Below are positions 35,545 through 44,074 of a stretch of 64,000 bases of DNA, in pieces (positions within the stretch are counted from its first letter, which is position 1; each line of letters starts with the position of its first letter). The translations under genes were made by a program, and so were the position numbers. The stretch covers positions 1,798,001 through 1,862,000 of the forward strand of contig OZ244811.1 of the NCBI GenBank assembly GCA_965220105.1, written 5' to 3'. This DNA is from Bin87 sp965220105 (GTDB lineage Bacteria; Chloroflexota; Dehalococcoidia; Lucifugimonadales; UBA3495). The notes under the pieces were generated by a model. The model worked only from the letters and a program-made list of their open reading frames with translations, searched no databases and was not told where the DNA came from.

Positions 35545-36519
35545 TTATTGTGGAGGTCCCGGCAGCGCGTTGAACTTGCCCATAACCTCCCCGGCAAACA
35601 GGGCCAGCGTTTCCGATGGCGCCGGGTTGGGGAAGACGACGAAGAAGTAGCGGATGCCGGCGTCGGAATATTCCGAGATGATTTCGGCACACTGCTCGGG
35701 GGTGCCTGAGATGGTGTTGGTCAGGCGATGGGAGTGGTACTGGCTGGTGGTCATGCCGGCCTGCCGGGCGAGGTGGGCGACCAACCGGTCGAACTCGTGC
35801 TGCGTGGGTGCGATGACCACGTTGGCGTTGTGGGTGGTTTCGATGTCGGCGGGGTCGCGACCGGCGGCCTCGGCGGCCCGGTCGACGATTGCCCGCCAGC
35901 GCTGGTGGTCGGCGACGGTGTTGTTGGAGCCGGCGTTGCAGATGTCGGCGGTGCGGCCAATAGCCGGCAGGATGTAACGCTCGCCGTGGCCGCCGACCAG
36001 TATGGGCGGAGCTGGTAGTTGGGTGGGTTTTGGCTCTACGGTAGCGCCGCTGACGGTGTAGTGCTTGCCGGCGTAATCTACGGAGGATTGGGTCCACAAA
36101 GACCGGATGATGGCTACGGATTCTTCCAGCATTTCGCAGCGCACGCGGGTCGACGGGAAGGGCAGGCCGGCGGCGGCGGTGTCGGAGCGGCTGCCGCCGG
36201 CGCCGATGCCCAGGGTGATGCGACCGCCGCTAATCACGTCCAGCGTGGCCACCATCTTGGCGGTGAGGGCCGGATGGCGATAGGGGTTGGCCAGCACCAT
36301 CGGCACCGCACGGATCCGTTGGGTTAGCGCCAGCAGGGCGGTGAGCGTCGTCCAGCATTCCAGCGCGTCGGTATTCAGCAGGTCGAACAGGCTGGCGGAG
36401 TAGTACCCCAGGCGGTCGGCTTCGATCCAGATCCGCAGCAGGTCCTTGTAGCTGTATCGGTACTGGTTGATGCGGACGTTAAATTTGAGGGTTGGCGTAC
36501 TGGCGGAAGGGGGAGTCAA
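35545..36519 (-). CDS. LLM-class flavin-dependent oxidoreductase
   Basis: The 324-residue protein has the luciferase-like barrel: LGYYSASLFDLLNTDALECW near residue 35, VLANPYRHPALTAKMVATLD, and GGRITLGIGAGGSRSDTAA near 98. GHGERYILPAIGRTADICN follows. The F420 or FMN cofactor cannot be told. It differs clearly from the other two LLM proteins in the window. It may oxidise an organosulfur or other recalcitrant carbon compound, as proposed for the expanded families in SAR202, but this is inference. An unrelated hairpin separates it from the next LLM gene upstream. Confidence 0.85.
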   Translation of the reverse strand: MTPPSASTPTLKFNVRINQYRYSYKDLLRIWIEADRLGYYSASLFDLLNTDALECWTTLTALLALTQRIRAVPMVLANPYRHPALTAKMVATLDVISGGRITLGIGAGGSRSDTAAAGLPFPSTRVRCEMLEESVAIIRSLWTQSSVDYAGKHYTVSGATVEPKPTQLPAPPILVGGHGERYILPAIGRTADICNAGSNNTVADHQRWRAIVDRAAEAAGRDPADIETTHNANVVIAPTQHEFDRLVAHLARQAGMTTSQYHSHRLTNTISGTPEQCAEIISEYSDAGIRYFFVVFPNPAPSETLALFAGEVMGKFNALPGPPQ

Positions 36520-36554
36520 GGTAGCCCTCGCGAAAACATGGTGTCACGGATACT

Positions 36555-36598
36555 AAAACGCCCTGGACGCAGCCGTTGCGGTTGGCGCGTCCAGGGCG
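36555..36598 (-). terminator. Strong terminator of the LLM gene at 36622
   Basis: On the minus strand a perfect 12-bp stem (CGCCCTGGACGC at 36587-36598 against its complement at 36559-36570) closes a 16-base loop and is followed by TTTTAG. It lies 23 bases after the stop. Confidence 0.85.
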
Positions 36599-36621
36599 AG
36601 AGAGCTAATTTGGCGAAGGGT

Positions 36622-37800
36622 TTACTTGCCGTTGCCCTGGAAGTGGGGAATCACTTCCTTGCCGAACTTCTCGATGGAAGCCATCACTTTTTCGTGGGGG
36701 ATGGTCTCGGTCTGCATGATGAGCATGACCTGGTCAACGCCGATGTCTTCGTACATCTCGCAGGTCTTGATGCAGGATTCGGGGTTGCCGGCGATGATCA
36801 CGCCCCGGTCGGACAGGGTCTTGCCGTCCAACTGGGCGATGGCGGCGCGGGCGGCTCCAGGGCCGGCGTCCAGGGACAGGCCGACGTCCTGGGCCAACTG
36901 CTGGTGCTCTTCGTCGGACTGACGCAGCCAGCGGCTGAAGTCGGCGCTAAGGTGGTCGGGCACACCGCCCCAGGCTTCCAGCAGTTCCTCGTAGGCTCCG
37001 ATGCGACCGGCGATGTAAGGCTTGTCGGGTCCGAAGAAGGTCTTCATGGACTCGGCCGCCAGTTCCTTGGCGTAATCGTCATCGTCGTCGCAGAAGCCGT
37101 GAACGTTGTTGCCCCAGAATTCGGTGATGAACTCGCCGACGGGTTCGCAGTCTTTCAAAGCGTCTCGGTAAATCTGCACCTTCTCCTTCAACACTTCGAC
37201 GGCGTAGGAAGCGGAAGAAAGCACGCCGATGCCCTTCTGGGCCGCCAGACGGAAGCTGTCCTCGGAGGTGCAGGCCAGATACAGTCGCGGATGCGGCTGC
37301 TGGAAGGGCTTGGGCAGCACCCGACGCTTGGGCACGCTCCAGTTCTCACCCTCGTATTCGTACTCGTCGGAGGTCCAGATTTTGGGCAGCATGCTGAGGG
37401 ATTCGGCCCACAAGTTACGAGTTTCGCGGGGGTCGATGCCCAGGCCGGTCTGCTCGTAGGCGTTGGAGCGGCCCGTGCCAACCTCGATGCGCCCGTCGGT
37501 GAGCTGGTCGAGGAGGGCGACGCGCTCGGCGACGCGGACGGGGTGGTGGTAGGGCAGGATGCAGACGCCGTAGCCGATGCGGATCTGCTTGGTGATGCGG
37601 CTGAGGGCGCCGAAAATGGCGTCCTGGGCGGGGGAGCCGGAGAAGCCGGTGAGGAAGTGGTGTTCAACGAACCAGAGGTTGTTGAACCCGACCTGGTCGG
37701 CCAGCTCGCACTGTTCCAGGGTCTCCTTGTACAGCGCGTTCCAATCGATTTCGGTTCCCTCGAACGGGCGTTGACATTCGTAAAGCAGGCCAAACTGCAT
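36622..37800 (-). CDS. LLM-class flavin monooxygenase (luciferase alpha-like)
   Basis: The 392-residue protein is closer to bacterial luciferase and alkane monooxygenase LadA-type enzymes than to the F420 group. It begins MQFGLLYECQRPFEG, then has FNNLWFVEHHFLTGFSGSP at about 39-57, IGYGVCILPYHHPVRVAE, and LTDGRIEVGTGRSN near 115. Its length fits. It would use reduced FMN and oxygen, possibly with a separate reductase, none of which is adjacent. It has its own terminator, so it is probably a single-gene unit. Confidence 0.88.
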   Translation of the reverse strand: MQFGLLYECQRPFEGTEIDWNALYKETLEQCELADQVGFNNLWFVEHHFLTGFSGSPAQDAIFGALSRITKQIRIGYGVCILPYHHPVRVAERVALLDQLTDGRIEVGTGRSNAYEQTGLGIDPRETRNLWAESLSMLPKIWTSDEYEYEGENWSVPKRRVLPKPFQQPHPRLYLACTSEDSFRLAAQKGIGVLSSASYAVEVLKEKVQIYRDALKDCEPVGEFITEFWGNNVHGFCDDDDDYAKELAAESMKTFFGPDKPYIAGRIGAYEELLEAWGGVPDHLSADFSRWLRQSDEEHQQLAQDVGLSLDAGPGAARAAIAQLDGKTLSDRGVIIAGNPESCIKTCEMYEDIGVDQVMLIMQTETIPHEKVMASIEKFGKEVIPHFQGNGK

Positions 37801-38018
37801 GGTAAATCTCCTGTGCGGCGGATTTGGGGCGATGGGCGCTGTGGATTATTTCGATGTCGAAACTCAGCGAGAAGCAGCACCGGTAGCCGTAGTGCATTTT
37901 GGCGGCAGTATAGCGCAATTGCCCCTGCTTGGCGAATTGAGCGATGCCACGGGATGCCGGCTAATCAAAACCACCCGAACTCAACTATACCGGCTGCCTG
38001 ACGCTTTTTTGGTACAGT

Positions 38019-38294
38019 ATGGGTATGCCAACTTACGATTGGGATACCGACAAAAACGAACGCCTGATACGCGAGCGCGGGCTATCTTTTCTGGATGTGG
38101 TATACCATATTGAGCATGGCGGGTTGTTGGCTACGGTTGACCATCCCAATCAGGCGCGGCGCCCCGGCCAGCGCGTTTTCATCGTTTGCATCGGAGATTA
38201 TGCCTATGAAGTGCCGTTTGTGATAGAAGGAGACTCGTTCGTGCTGAGGACCGTGTATCCAAGTCGCAAGGCAACCCGAGATGATCTACGATAG
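38019..38294 (+). CDS. BrnT-like type II toxin
   Basis: The 91-residue protein has the RelE/BrnT-like pattern. WDTDKNERLIRERGLSF opens it, a central beta-sheet segment VFIVCIGDYAYEVPFV follows, and the C-terminus is VYPSRKATRDDL, where BrnT-type toxins have a basic ARKAT/ARRAT motif thought to act on RNA. A second ATG two codons downstream is an alternative start; no clear ribosome site precedes either. The companion gene follows after 33 bases, in the usual toxin-first order. The toxin stop codon lies inside a duplicated ribosome-binding repeat. Confidence 0.75.
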   Translation: MGMPTYDWDTDKNERLIRERGLSFLDVVYHIEHGGLLATVDHPNQARRPGQRVFIVCIGDYAYEVPFVIEGDSFVLRTVYPSRKATRDDLR

Positions 38295-38326
38295 GGGGAG
38301 ATAAAATACGATAGGGGGAGATAAAA
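38287..38326 (+). repeat. 20-base tandem duplication carrying two ribosome binding sites
   Basis: TACGATAGGGGGAGATAAAA at 38287-38306 is repeated exactly at 38307-38326. Each copy holds GGGGGAG. The first copy overlaps the toxin stop codon; the second ends one base before the antitoxin ATG. The duplication spaces the two genes and doubles the ribosome site. Confidence 0.85.
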
Positions 38327-38327
38327 G

Positions 38328-38687
38328 ATGACTGTGGCGGACAATGAAAACCGGGAACCGCCGTTTTCCGATGCGGAGTTGGCCGAGCTGTGGCCTTTCG
38401 ACGAACCTTGGCCTTTCAACGATGATGATGGCGTTGAAGATGAAGAAGAGCTGGATATGCTACGCTCCCTTGAGCGTGGTGAGTGGCATCCGGTAGCCAA
38501 TCACGAGGCGGCTATCGAGTATGCTCGCGAGATCGCCCGCGCCACCATGGCCAGCTGGAGTAAGGAAAGGTTAGCCGAAGTCGAGCGCCGATGGGCTAAT
38601 AAAACGGTCAAGAGCAACGGCGCCGGAAAAGCGCCGCCGCCCCTTGCCGGCGACGGCGTTAACAGCGATAATCCGGCGCAAGGTTGA
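38328..38687 (+). CDS. Putative antitoxin partner of the BrnT-like toxin
   Basis: The 119-residue protein has an acidic first part, then DMLRSLERGEWHPV and IEYAREIARATM near residues 45-75. These resemble the conserved module of antitoxins that accompany this toxin type. In those the module is normally followed by a ribbon-helix-helix DNA-binding region; here the C-terminus (SWSKERLAEVERRW, then a Gly/Pro-rich tail) does not show one. It may neutralise the toxin without repressing the operon, or be truncated by drift. Assignment rests on position and on the short motif. Confidence 0.55.
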   Translation: MTVADNENREPPFSDAELAELWPFDEPWPFNDDDGVEDEEELDMLRSLERGEWHPVANHEAAIEYAREIARATMASWSKERLAEVERRWANKTVKSNGAGKAPPPLAGDGVNSDNPAQG

Positions 38688-38720
38688 ACCTCATAAGCTT
38701 CTGTCAGGAGGCGTAACCAA

Positions 38721-40259
38721 ATGAAGTACGACGTAATTATCATCGGCGCCGGTTCGGCGGGATGCACGATGGCGGCTCGATTGTCGGAAGACACCCATCG
38801 GTCGGTGCTGGTACTCGAAGCGGGGCCCGACTACCCCGATTTCGAGCTTTATCCCGATGACCTGAAGTACGGCTACGACCAGACGGCTTCGGCGGTGGAT
38901 GCGCCCCACAACTGGACGTTCTGGGCGCAGAATCCGGGGCAGGAAAACCAGATGCCAGTGCCGAGAGGCCGAGTGGTGGGCGGTTCGTCGGCCATCAACG
39001 GGCAGGTGCTGCTGCGGGGCGTGCCGGAAGATTACGATGCCTGGGCGGCCCTGGGCAACGACGAATGGAAATTCACCGACTGCCTGCCGTTTTTCCGCAA
39101 GCTGGAAACCGACACCGACATTTCCGATGACTTTCACGGCAACACCGGCCCAATCCCGGTGCGTCGCCACCGGCAGGACGACTGGCTGCCGGCCCAGGTT
39201 GCCTTCTGGAACGCCTGCCGACAGGCCGGACACCCCCACGACCCGGACATGAACCATCCCGAATCGGGCGGCGTGGGCCCGGTGCCGATGAACAACCCCA
39301 ACGGCGTGCGAATGAGCACCTCCCTGACCTATCTGCGGGAGGCTCGGCATCGTCTGAACCTGACCATCCGGCCCAACGTTGCCTGCCGGCGGATTGTGTT
39401 CGAGGGTAAAAAGGCCGTGGGTGTTGAGGTGGAGAGCGGCGGGGACGTGTTCGTTGTTGAGGGCGAGGACATCATCCTGAGCTCGGGTTCCATAGGATCG
39501 CCGCAATTGCTGCTGCTCTCCGGAGTTGGTCCGGCGGATCACCTGCGGGAGATGGGGATTCCGGTGGTGCACGAACTGCCGGGCGTGGGACAGAACCTGC
39601 GCGACCATCCCAACATCCGGGTGCCGGTCAAGGTGAAGGACGATTTTCCGCTGGACCCCCAGGCGCCGCGGACGCAGGTTTGCCTGCGCTACACGGCATC
39701 GGGCAGCCACCTGCGTAACGACATCCAGATCATGCAATCGTCGTTTTCCTCGCCGATCGCCGGCGATCCGCTGGAGGCGGAAGGCATCCGGTTCACCTGC
39801 ATCCTGGAACTGGCCGTCGGCTCCGGACACCTGCAACTGGCCAGCACCGACCCTCAGGATCAGCCGCAGTTGAACTACAACTACTTCCAGGAGGAGTTTG
39901 ACCTGGCGCGGATGCGGGAGGCGGTGCGGGTCTGCGTGAACCTGCTGGACAGCGAGCACTACCGGGACGTGGCGGACGAGTTGCTGGACCCGACGCCGGC
40001 GGACCTGGAAAGTGACGAGGCGTTGAACAACTGGCTGAAGAGCGTGGTCAGCACTTCGCAACACATTTCCGGGACGTGCAAGATGGGCGCGGCAGACGAC
40101 CCCATGTCGGTGGTCGACCAGCATTGCCACGTCCATGGGCTGGAGAATCTGCACGTGGCCGATGCCTCGGTGATGCCCGACTGCATCAGGGCCAACACCA
40201 ACTGCACGACCATCATGATTGCCGAGCGGAAATCCGACTGGTTCCGCGCCGGCGTTTAG
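38721..40259 (+). CDS. GMC-family FAD oxidoreductase (choline dehydrogenase/alcohol oxidase-like)
   Basis: The 512-residue protein has the GMC layout. The FAD motif is GAGSAG at residues 9-14, then LVLEAG, the GMC signature 1 region RGRVVGGSSAINGQ near 84, and signature 2 IILSSGSIGSPQLLLLSGVG near 250. The C-terminal active site has the histidine in SQHISGTCKMG near 448 and the asparagine in RANTNCTTIMIAER. It oxidises an alcohol; the substrate is not known. AGGAGG precedes the ATG by 10 bases. It lies 75 bases before the glutaredoxin-DinB gene on the same strand. Confidence 0.93.
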   Translation: MKYDVIIIGAGSAGCTMAARLSEDTHRSVLVLEAGPDYPDFELYPDDLKYGYDQTASAVDAPHNWTFWAQNPGQENQMPVPRGRVVGGSSAINGQVLLRGVPEDYDAWAALGNDEWKFTDCLPFFRKLETDTDISDDFHGNTGPIPVRRHRQDDWLPAQVAFWNACRQAGHPHDPDMNHPESGGVGPVPMNNPNGVRMSTSLTYLREARHRLNLTIRPNVACRRIVFEGKKAVGVEVESGGDVFVVEGEDIILSSGSIGSPQLLLLSGVGPADHLREMGIPVVHELPGVGQNLRDHPNIRVPVKVKDDFPLDPQAPRTQVCLRYTASGSHLRNDIQIMQSSFSSPIAGDPLEAEGIRFTCILELAVGSGHLQLASTDPQDQPQLNYNYFQEEFDLARMREAVRVCVNLLDSEHYRDVADELLDPTPADLESDEALNNWLKSVVSTSQHISGTCKMGAADDPMSVVDQHCHVHGLENLHVADASVMPDCIRANTNCTTIMIAERKSDWFRAGV

Positions 40260-40334
40260 TATCCGTATTCGCAACCGCATTCAGGACGGCGCCTGGTCAA
40301 AGCGCCGGAGACCCCAAGAATCTGGAGACATACG

Positions 40335-41114
40335 ATGACCAGCCAAGTACGGGAAGTACACGTTTACACCAACCCTGGTTGATTCAGCTGCCGGACGCTG
40401 GAGGAATTTCTGGCGTCCAACGGTGTTCAGTATGAGCACCACGACCTGTTGACCGACGACGCGGCCCGGGAAGATCTGAAGTCCCGCGGGGTGCTTTCGG
40501 CGCCGGTGACCATCATCGACGGCACGGAAGTGATAATCGGCTACTATCCCAAGAAGCTGATTCCGGCGTTGGGACTCGAGGATGCGCCCATCGACCTGTC
40601 CGGACGTACCGCCTGGCTGGCCGACAAATACCAACGGATCCTGGCCGCGGCGTCGCGGGCCACGCTGGAACTTTCGTCGGAACAGCTGGCGAAACCGGTG
40701 CAGTGGCGCCCCGAGCGGCTGCGGGATACGCTGGTTCACATCGTGTCGTTCCCCGACCTGGCTCGCACCAGTCGCACGCGGGGCTCCATGAGCAGCGAGG
40801 ATATGGGAGCCTGCAAGGAGAGTCTGGCCGACCTGATGGAGCCGGCCGCGATTGCAGCCTATACCGGGCAGGTATCGGACGACCTGGTGGCGTTCCTCAA
40901 CAGCGGGGATACCGAAGGGTTTGACCGGGTGGTCCCGGCCCACTACGGGGGCGAGGTCACGGTGCTGGAGTTGCTGAACATCATCCTCAGCCACAGCACG
41001 CACCACCTCAAGCAGGTCTACTGGTACATGGATGACCAACTTGGTCAGCCGGCCCAGAGCCCGGCGACCGAGGACGATATGGAGGGTATCTTTACGCCGG
41101 CCCAGCTTATTTAG
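40335..41114 (+). CDS. Glutaredoxin-DinB fusion with in-frame UGA at the CxxC cysteine (candidate selenoprotein)
   Basis: From the ATG at 40335 (GGAG 9 bases upstream) the frame runs 259 codons and contains one TGA at codon 16 (40380-40382). Residues 1-80 form a glutaredoxin/NrdH-like domain: VYTNPG, then the UGA, then FSC, so the UGA takes the place of the first cysteine of CxxC. SAPVTIIDGTEVIIGY near residue 55 holds the cis-proline. Residues 90-255 are DinB-like, with a likely metal triad of H in TLVHIVSF and two H in SHSTHHLKQ. A stable hairpin starts 10 bases after the UGA. The result reads either as selenocysteine insertion or as a nonsense mutation of a Cys codon. Without readthrough, only a DinB part started internally could be made. 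Confidence 0.72.
40393..40418 (+). promoter_or_regulatory. Candidate bacterial SECIS hairpin
   Basis: GGACGCTGGA (40393-40402) and TCTGGCGTCC (40409-40418) pair over 10 bp with two G-U pairs around a GGAATT loop. Twenty bases separate the UGA from the loop, and both first loop bases are G. This agrees with the general description of bacterial SECIS elements (short upper stem, small loop beginning with G, 16-37 bases from the UGA). Confidence 0.55.
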
Positions 41115-41137
41115 CTAAGCGACGTGGGGAGAAGGTC

Positions 41138-42106
41138 ATGGCCGATTCGTTGATTACGCTGGATGAAACACCGCAGGCCCGGGTGCTCATCGCCGGGTGG
41201 CGGCGTCAATGGTCCGACGGCGGAAACATCTCCAGCGGCATGCCCCGCTGGCTCATCGACAAACTGGGGGCGCGGCGGATCGGTCGGATGACCGAGGAAA
41301 TCTCGCGGATGTGCTTCCCCTTCCAGGTGGCCGGCACCCATGACATGTACCGCCCGCGAGCCGCCTTCGAAGACGGCTTGCCCAGCCGCCCCATGCAGTG
41401 GGATAACGGTTTTTGGGACGCCGGCGACGGGGTGGTGATATTCCTGGGGATTGAACCCTGGTACCGTATCGACCTTTATGGACAGGCGTTTTTCGAGGCA
41501 GTGGCGGCCATGGGAAACCCCAAGGTCGTTGCCGTAGAGGGGTACAACGGGCCGGCTCCCCCCGAACTGGAACGCCGGGTATCTTGTGTGTACAGCAAGG
41601 CGGCCATGGCCGACACGCTGCGGGAGCACGGCATGCTGTTCTCCAGCTATGGGTCGCAGCAGCGACAGGGGCCGACGATTGGCATGGCGCTGGTGAGCGT
41701 GGCCCACTACCAGCATCCGGACGTGGAGATGGTTCGGGTTGGCGCCATGGCGCCCATGTTCCCGTTCAGCGGGAGCAGCGGAGGGCAGCTGGGAATCACC
41801 ACGGACCACCGGGCGTTCTACGACATCATGCGTCGTCTGCGGGCGTTGTACTCGCTGGAAATCGACCTGGCCGACCTGCGTCCCCGTTACGAAGAGGAAG
41901 CCACCCGATTGCAGGAATCCCTGGACCGGGTGGCGGAACGCAACGAAGAAGCGCGTCGTTACATCGACCGGGTTCGCAACGAGTACAACTTCCAGCCTTA
42001 CGAGGAACCGGTGGCGCTGGATCCCGGTCTGGAAGGGACGCTGGCCGACATCCTGGGTCAGTTCGACCTGTCGTCGGGCGATGAAGATGACACGCCGTCC
42101 ACCTGA
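41138..42106 (+). CDS. PAC2-family protein
   Basis: The 322-residue protein matches the PAC2 fold (proteasome assembly chaperone 2-like): RVLIAGWRRQWSDGGNISSG near residue 14, LIDKLGARRIGRM, then FLGIEPWYRIDLYGQAFFEA near 100 and GQLGITTDHRAFYDIM near 215. A C-terminal coiled-coil stretch runs from about 245 to 285 (RYEEEATRLQESLDRVAER). Bacterial PAC2 proteins have no settled role; some accompany proteasome or ATP-grasp systems, which are not present here. It begins 23 bases after the glutaredoxin-DinB gene and is probably cotranscribed. Confidence 0.8.
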   Translation: MADSLITLDETPQARVLIAGWRRQWSDGGNISSGMPRWLIDKLGARRIGRMTEEISRMCFPFQVAGTHDMYRPRAAFEDGLPSRPMQWDNGFWDAGDGVVIFLGIEPWYRIDLYGQAFFEAVAAMGNPKVVAVEGYNGPAPPELERRVSCVYSKAAMADTLREHGMLFSSYGSQQRQGPTIGMALVSVAHYQHPDVEMVRVGAMAPMFPFSGSSGGQLGITTDHRAFYDIMRRLRALYSLEIDLADLRPRYEEEATRLQESLDRVAERNEEARRYIDRVRNEYNFQPYEEPVALDPGLEGTLADILGQFDLSSGDEDDTPST

Positions 42107-42130
42107 TCAGCAGGTAGTACATTAAGAAAT

Positions 42131-42165
42131 ACGGCCCCGGCGGCAAGAGCGTGGGGCCGTTTTTA
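42131..42165 (+). terminator. Terminator of the GMC / glutaredoxin-DinB / PAC2 unit
   Basis: ACGGCCCC (42131-42138) pairs with GGGGCCGT (42153-42160) and is followed by TTTTTA. It lies 24 bases after the PAC2 stop. Confidence 0.85.
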
Positions 42166-42240
42166 TTGGCCGGGAAAATTACCGGAGCGACGATTGCGTC
42201 ACCCCGGTAGATCATGACCGAGTTGTCCGACACTGGGGAA

Positions 42241-42690
42241 CTAGTCGATAGCCAATACCTTGTTCTCGCGCCCGGGGCGGCGCATCTCGGCGAGGCCTTC
42301 TTCCGGAGTGGCGAACTTGTCGTAGTAAAACTCGATGCCGTTGCCGTCCGGGTCCTCGAAGTAGACGCTGCCGGTCATACCGTGGTCGGTGGTGCGATCG
42401 ACGACCACATCGTGCTCGAGCAGGGTGTGGTAGAGGTCGCGGAGGGAGTCATGGTCCTCGACCTGCACGGCGAAGTGGTTGAGGCCGATGTGGCCCTTGC
42501 CCACGGGCGGGGAATCATCGCTGGCCTGGAACAGGGCCAGGTCGTGGTGGATCTCGCCGCAGGTGAGGAAGGTGGAGGTGGGGCGTGAGACGGCAATCTC
42601 AAAACCCAGGATTTCGGTGTAGAACTTGGTGGATGCCGCCACGTCACGGACGTTGATCACCAAGTGGCCTACTTGCTTGGGTTTAACCAT
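42241..42690 (-). CDS. VOC-family (glyoxalase/bleomycin resistance/dioxygenase) protein
   Basis: The 149-residue protein has two beta-alpha-beta-beta-beta modules. Metal ligands are visible as H9 in VGHLVINV, H73 in GLNHFAVQV and E in GIEFYYD near 121. This three-ligand pattern is that of extradiol dioxygenase-like VOC members such as catechol 2,3-dioxygenase single modules. The substrate is unknown. The start at 42690 is preceded by an AAAGGAG 8 bases away. A longer frame upstream runs into an 18-base tandem repeat and is not used. Confidence 0.85.
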   Translation of the reverse strand: MVKPKQVGHLVINVRDVAASTKFYTEILGFEIAVSRPTSTFLTCGEIHHDLALFQASDDSPPVGKGHIGLNHFAVQVEDHDSLRDLYHTLLEHDVVVDRTTDHGMTGSVYFEDPDGNGIEFYYDKFATPEEGLAEMRRPGRENKVLAID

Positions 42691-42747
42691 GGGTCTGCTC
42701 CTTTTTAGTGGGGTGGGCGCCTGTTGGCCGGTACTATACGACAGAAA

Positions 42748-42783
42748 CGACGCCAGGGGCAACAACGACGCCAGGGGCAACAA
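42748..42783. repeat. 18-base tandem duplication
   Basis: AACGACGCCAGGGGCAAC occurs twice head to tail in the 126-base gap between the VOC and MFS genes. It lies just upstream of the VOC ribosome site. Confidence 0.7.
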
Positions 42784-42816
42784 TGATGGCGACCTGCGGT
42801 CTGCTGAAATGCCGGG

Positions 42817-44055
42817 TTATACCTCGTTCATGCGGCGCACCATTGGGCGATAGAGCCAGCCGCCGAGGGAGATAACCAGGAGCACGACGGCGCCGCTGCT
42901 GATGGCGACCGACCAGCCGTATAGCTGGGCCAGCCAGGTGAGGGGCCAGGCGCCGAGGAAATGGAACACGGGAGCAAACTGCATCAGCGCCATCATGCGG
43001 CCACGCATTTGCGGTTCCGTGGTGAGTTGCATTATGGAGCTGGAAACGGGCCAGAAGCCTCCGATACTGGTGGAGCCCACCAGGGCCACCATGAAGCAGG
43101 CGCCCCAGAACCAGGGAATCCAGCCCAATGCGATGAGGGCGACGCAGCAGGCGGTGAGTTCCAGATACATCAGAAGGCCCTTGTCGCGGCGATTGCCCCA
43201 GCTGGCAACGACCATGGAACCCAGGAAGGCTCCCCCGCCCCGGAAAGTCATCAGGATGCCCGTTTGCACTTCGTTCAGCTTGAGGAACTCCTGGGCAAAA
43301 CCGGCGATGACCTGCATGTAGGCCATCCCGAAAAAGCCGAAGGCAGCGGCCATGATAATGAGAATGGCCGCCATTGGAGTTCGGATGGCATGGGAAAAGC
43401 CGCCGATGAGATCAGCAACCGGCGATGCGCCGCTACGTTGCGTGACGGGACGGCGGGACATCATCAGCAGAAATACGATGCCCAGCAGCACGGTGGCCCC
43501 GTTGAGAATGATCGCCGACCCGGTGCCCGCGAGACGGATTGCCCAGCCTCCGATCAGGGGGCCAATCATGTTGCCAACCTGGCTGGTGGAGGTGTGCAAC
43601 GCCACGGCGGTCATCATGTCTTCCCGGGGAACGAGGTCGGCAGCGAGGGCGAAGCGGGCGGGCATCTGCATCGCGCTGATGCCTCCCATCAGGAACACGG
43701 CTACGTAAACATGCCACATTACCGCGAGGTCGAAGACAGCCAAAATTCCCAGCGCGACGGTTACGGATCCGTTGCCGAACACGCAGGCGATGAGATACAG
43801 GCGACGTTCCACGCGGTCGGCCAGCACGCCGCCGACGAAGGTGAAGAAAAGGTTGGCGACGCCGAAGATCGTTACGGCCAGCCCCAGGTCGGTTTTCCGA
43901 CCGGTGATGTCGAGGATTAGCCAGCCGATACCGAGGAACTGAATGCCTTGTCCGAAGGACTGCATCCCGATGTTGAGAATGAACAGTCGGAAATCCCGAT
44001 GACGGAGGGCGGAAAAAGTCGTGAACCGGCGGATACCGCCGATGCTGGTCGCCAT
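42817..44055 (-). CDS. MFS transporter, EntS-like
   Basis: The 412-residue protein begins with FRLFILNIGMQSFGQGIQFLG and has motif A-like GGVLADRVERRLYLIA after the second span. It also has LVPREDMMTAVALHTSTSQ near 150, a segment typical of the enterobactin exporter EntS and related efflux MFS proteins. Twelve spans are likely. The natural substrate is unknown and no siderophore genes are present. It lies on the same strand as the HAD gene upstream (19 bases) and may be cotranscribed with it. Confidence 0.85.
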   Translation of the reverse strand: MATSIGGIRRFTTFSALRHRDFRLFILNIGMQSFGQGIQFLGIGWLILDITGRKTDLGLAVTIFGVANLFFTFVGGVLADRVERRLYLIACVFGNGSVTVALGILAVFDLAVMWHVYVAVFLMGGISAMQMPARFALAADLVPREDMMTAVALHTSTSQVGNMIGPLIGGWAIRLAGTGSAIILNGATVLLGIVFLLMMSRRPVTQRSGASPVADLIGGFSHAIRTPMAAILIIMAAAFGFFGMAYMQVIAGFAQEFLKLNEVQTGILMTFRGGGAFLGSMVVASWGNRRDKGLLMYLELTACCVALIALGWIPWFWGACFMVALVGSTSIGGFWPVSSSIMQLTTEPQMRGRMMALMQFAPVFHFLGAWPLTWLAQLYGWSVAISSGAVVLLVISLGGWLYRPMVRRMNEV

Positions 44056-44074
44056 CAGGAGTCAGGCCGGCAGG

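Noticed and set aside
38691..40280. A 529-codon frame on the minus strand opposite the GMC oxidoreductase
   Set aside because: It is a mirror frame of a GC-rich gene. Its residues show no family pattern, while the plus strand encodes an obvious GMC protein.
20507..40382. A changed genetic code in which TGA is a sense codon
   Set aside because: TAG and TAA interrupt genes here too, and TGA ends many intact genes in the window, for example the PIG-L partner region and uvrC neighbourhood genes. Local mutation explains the stops.
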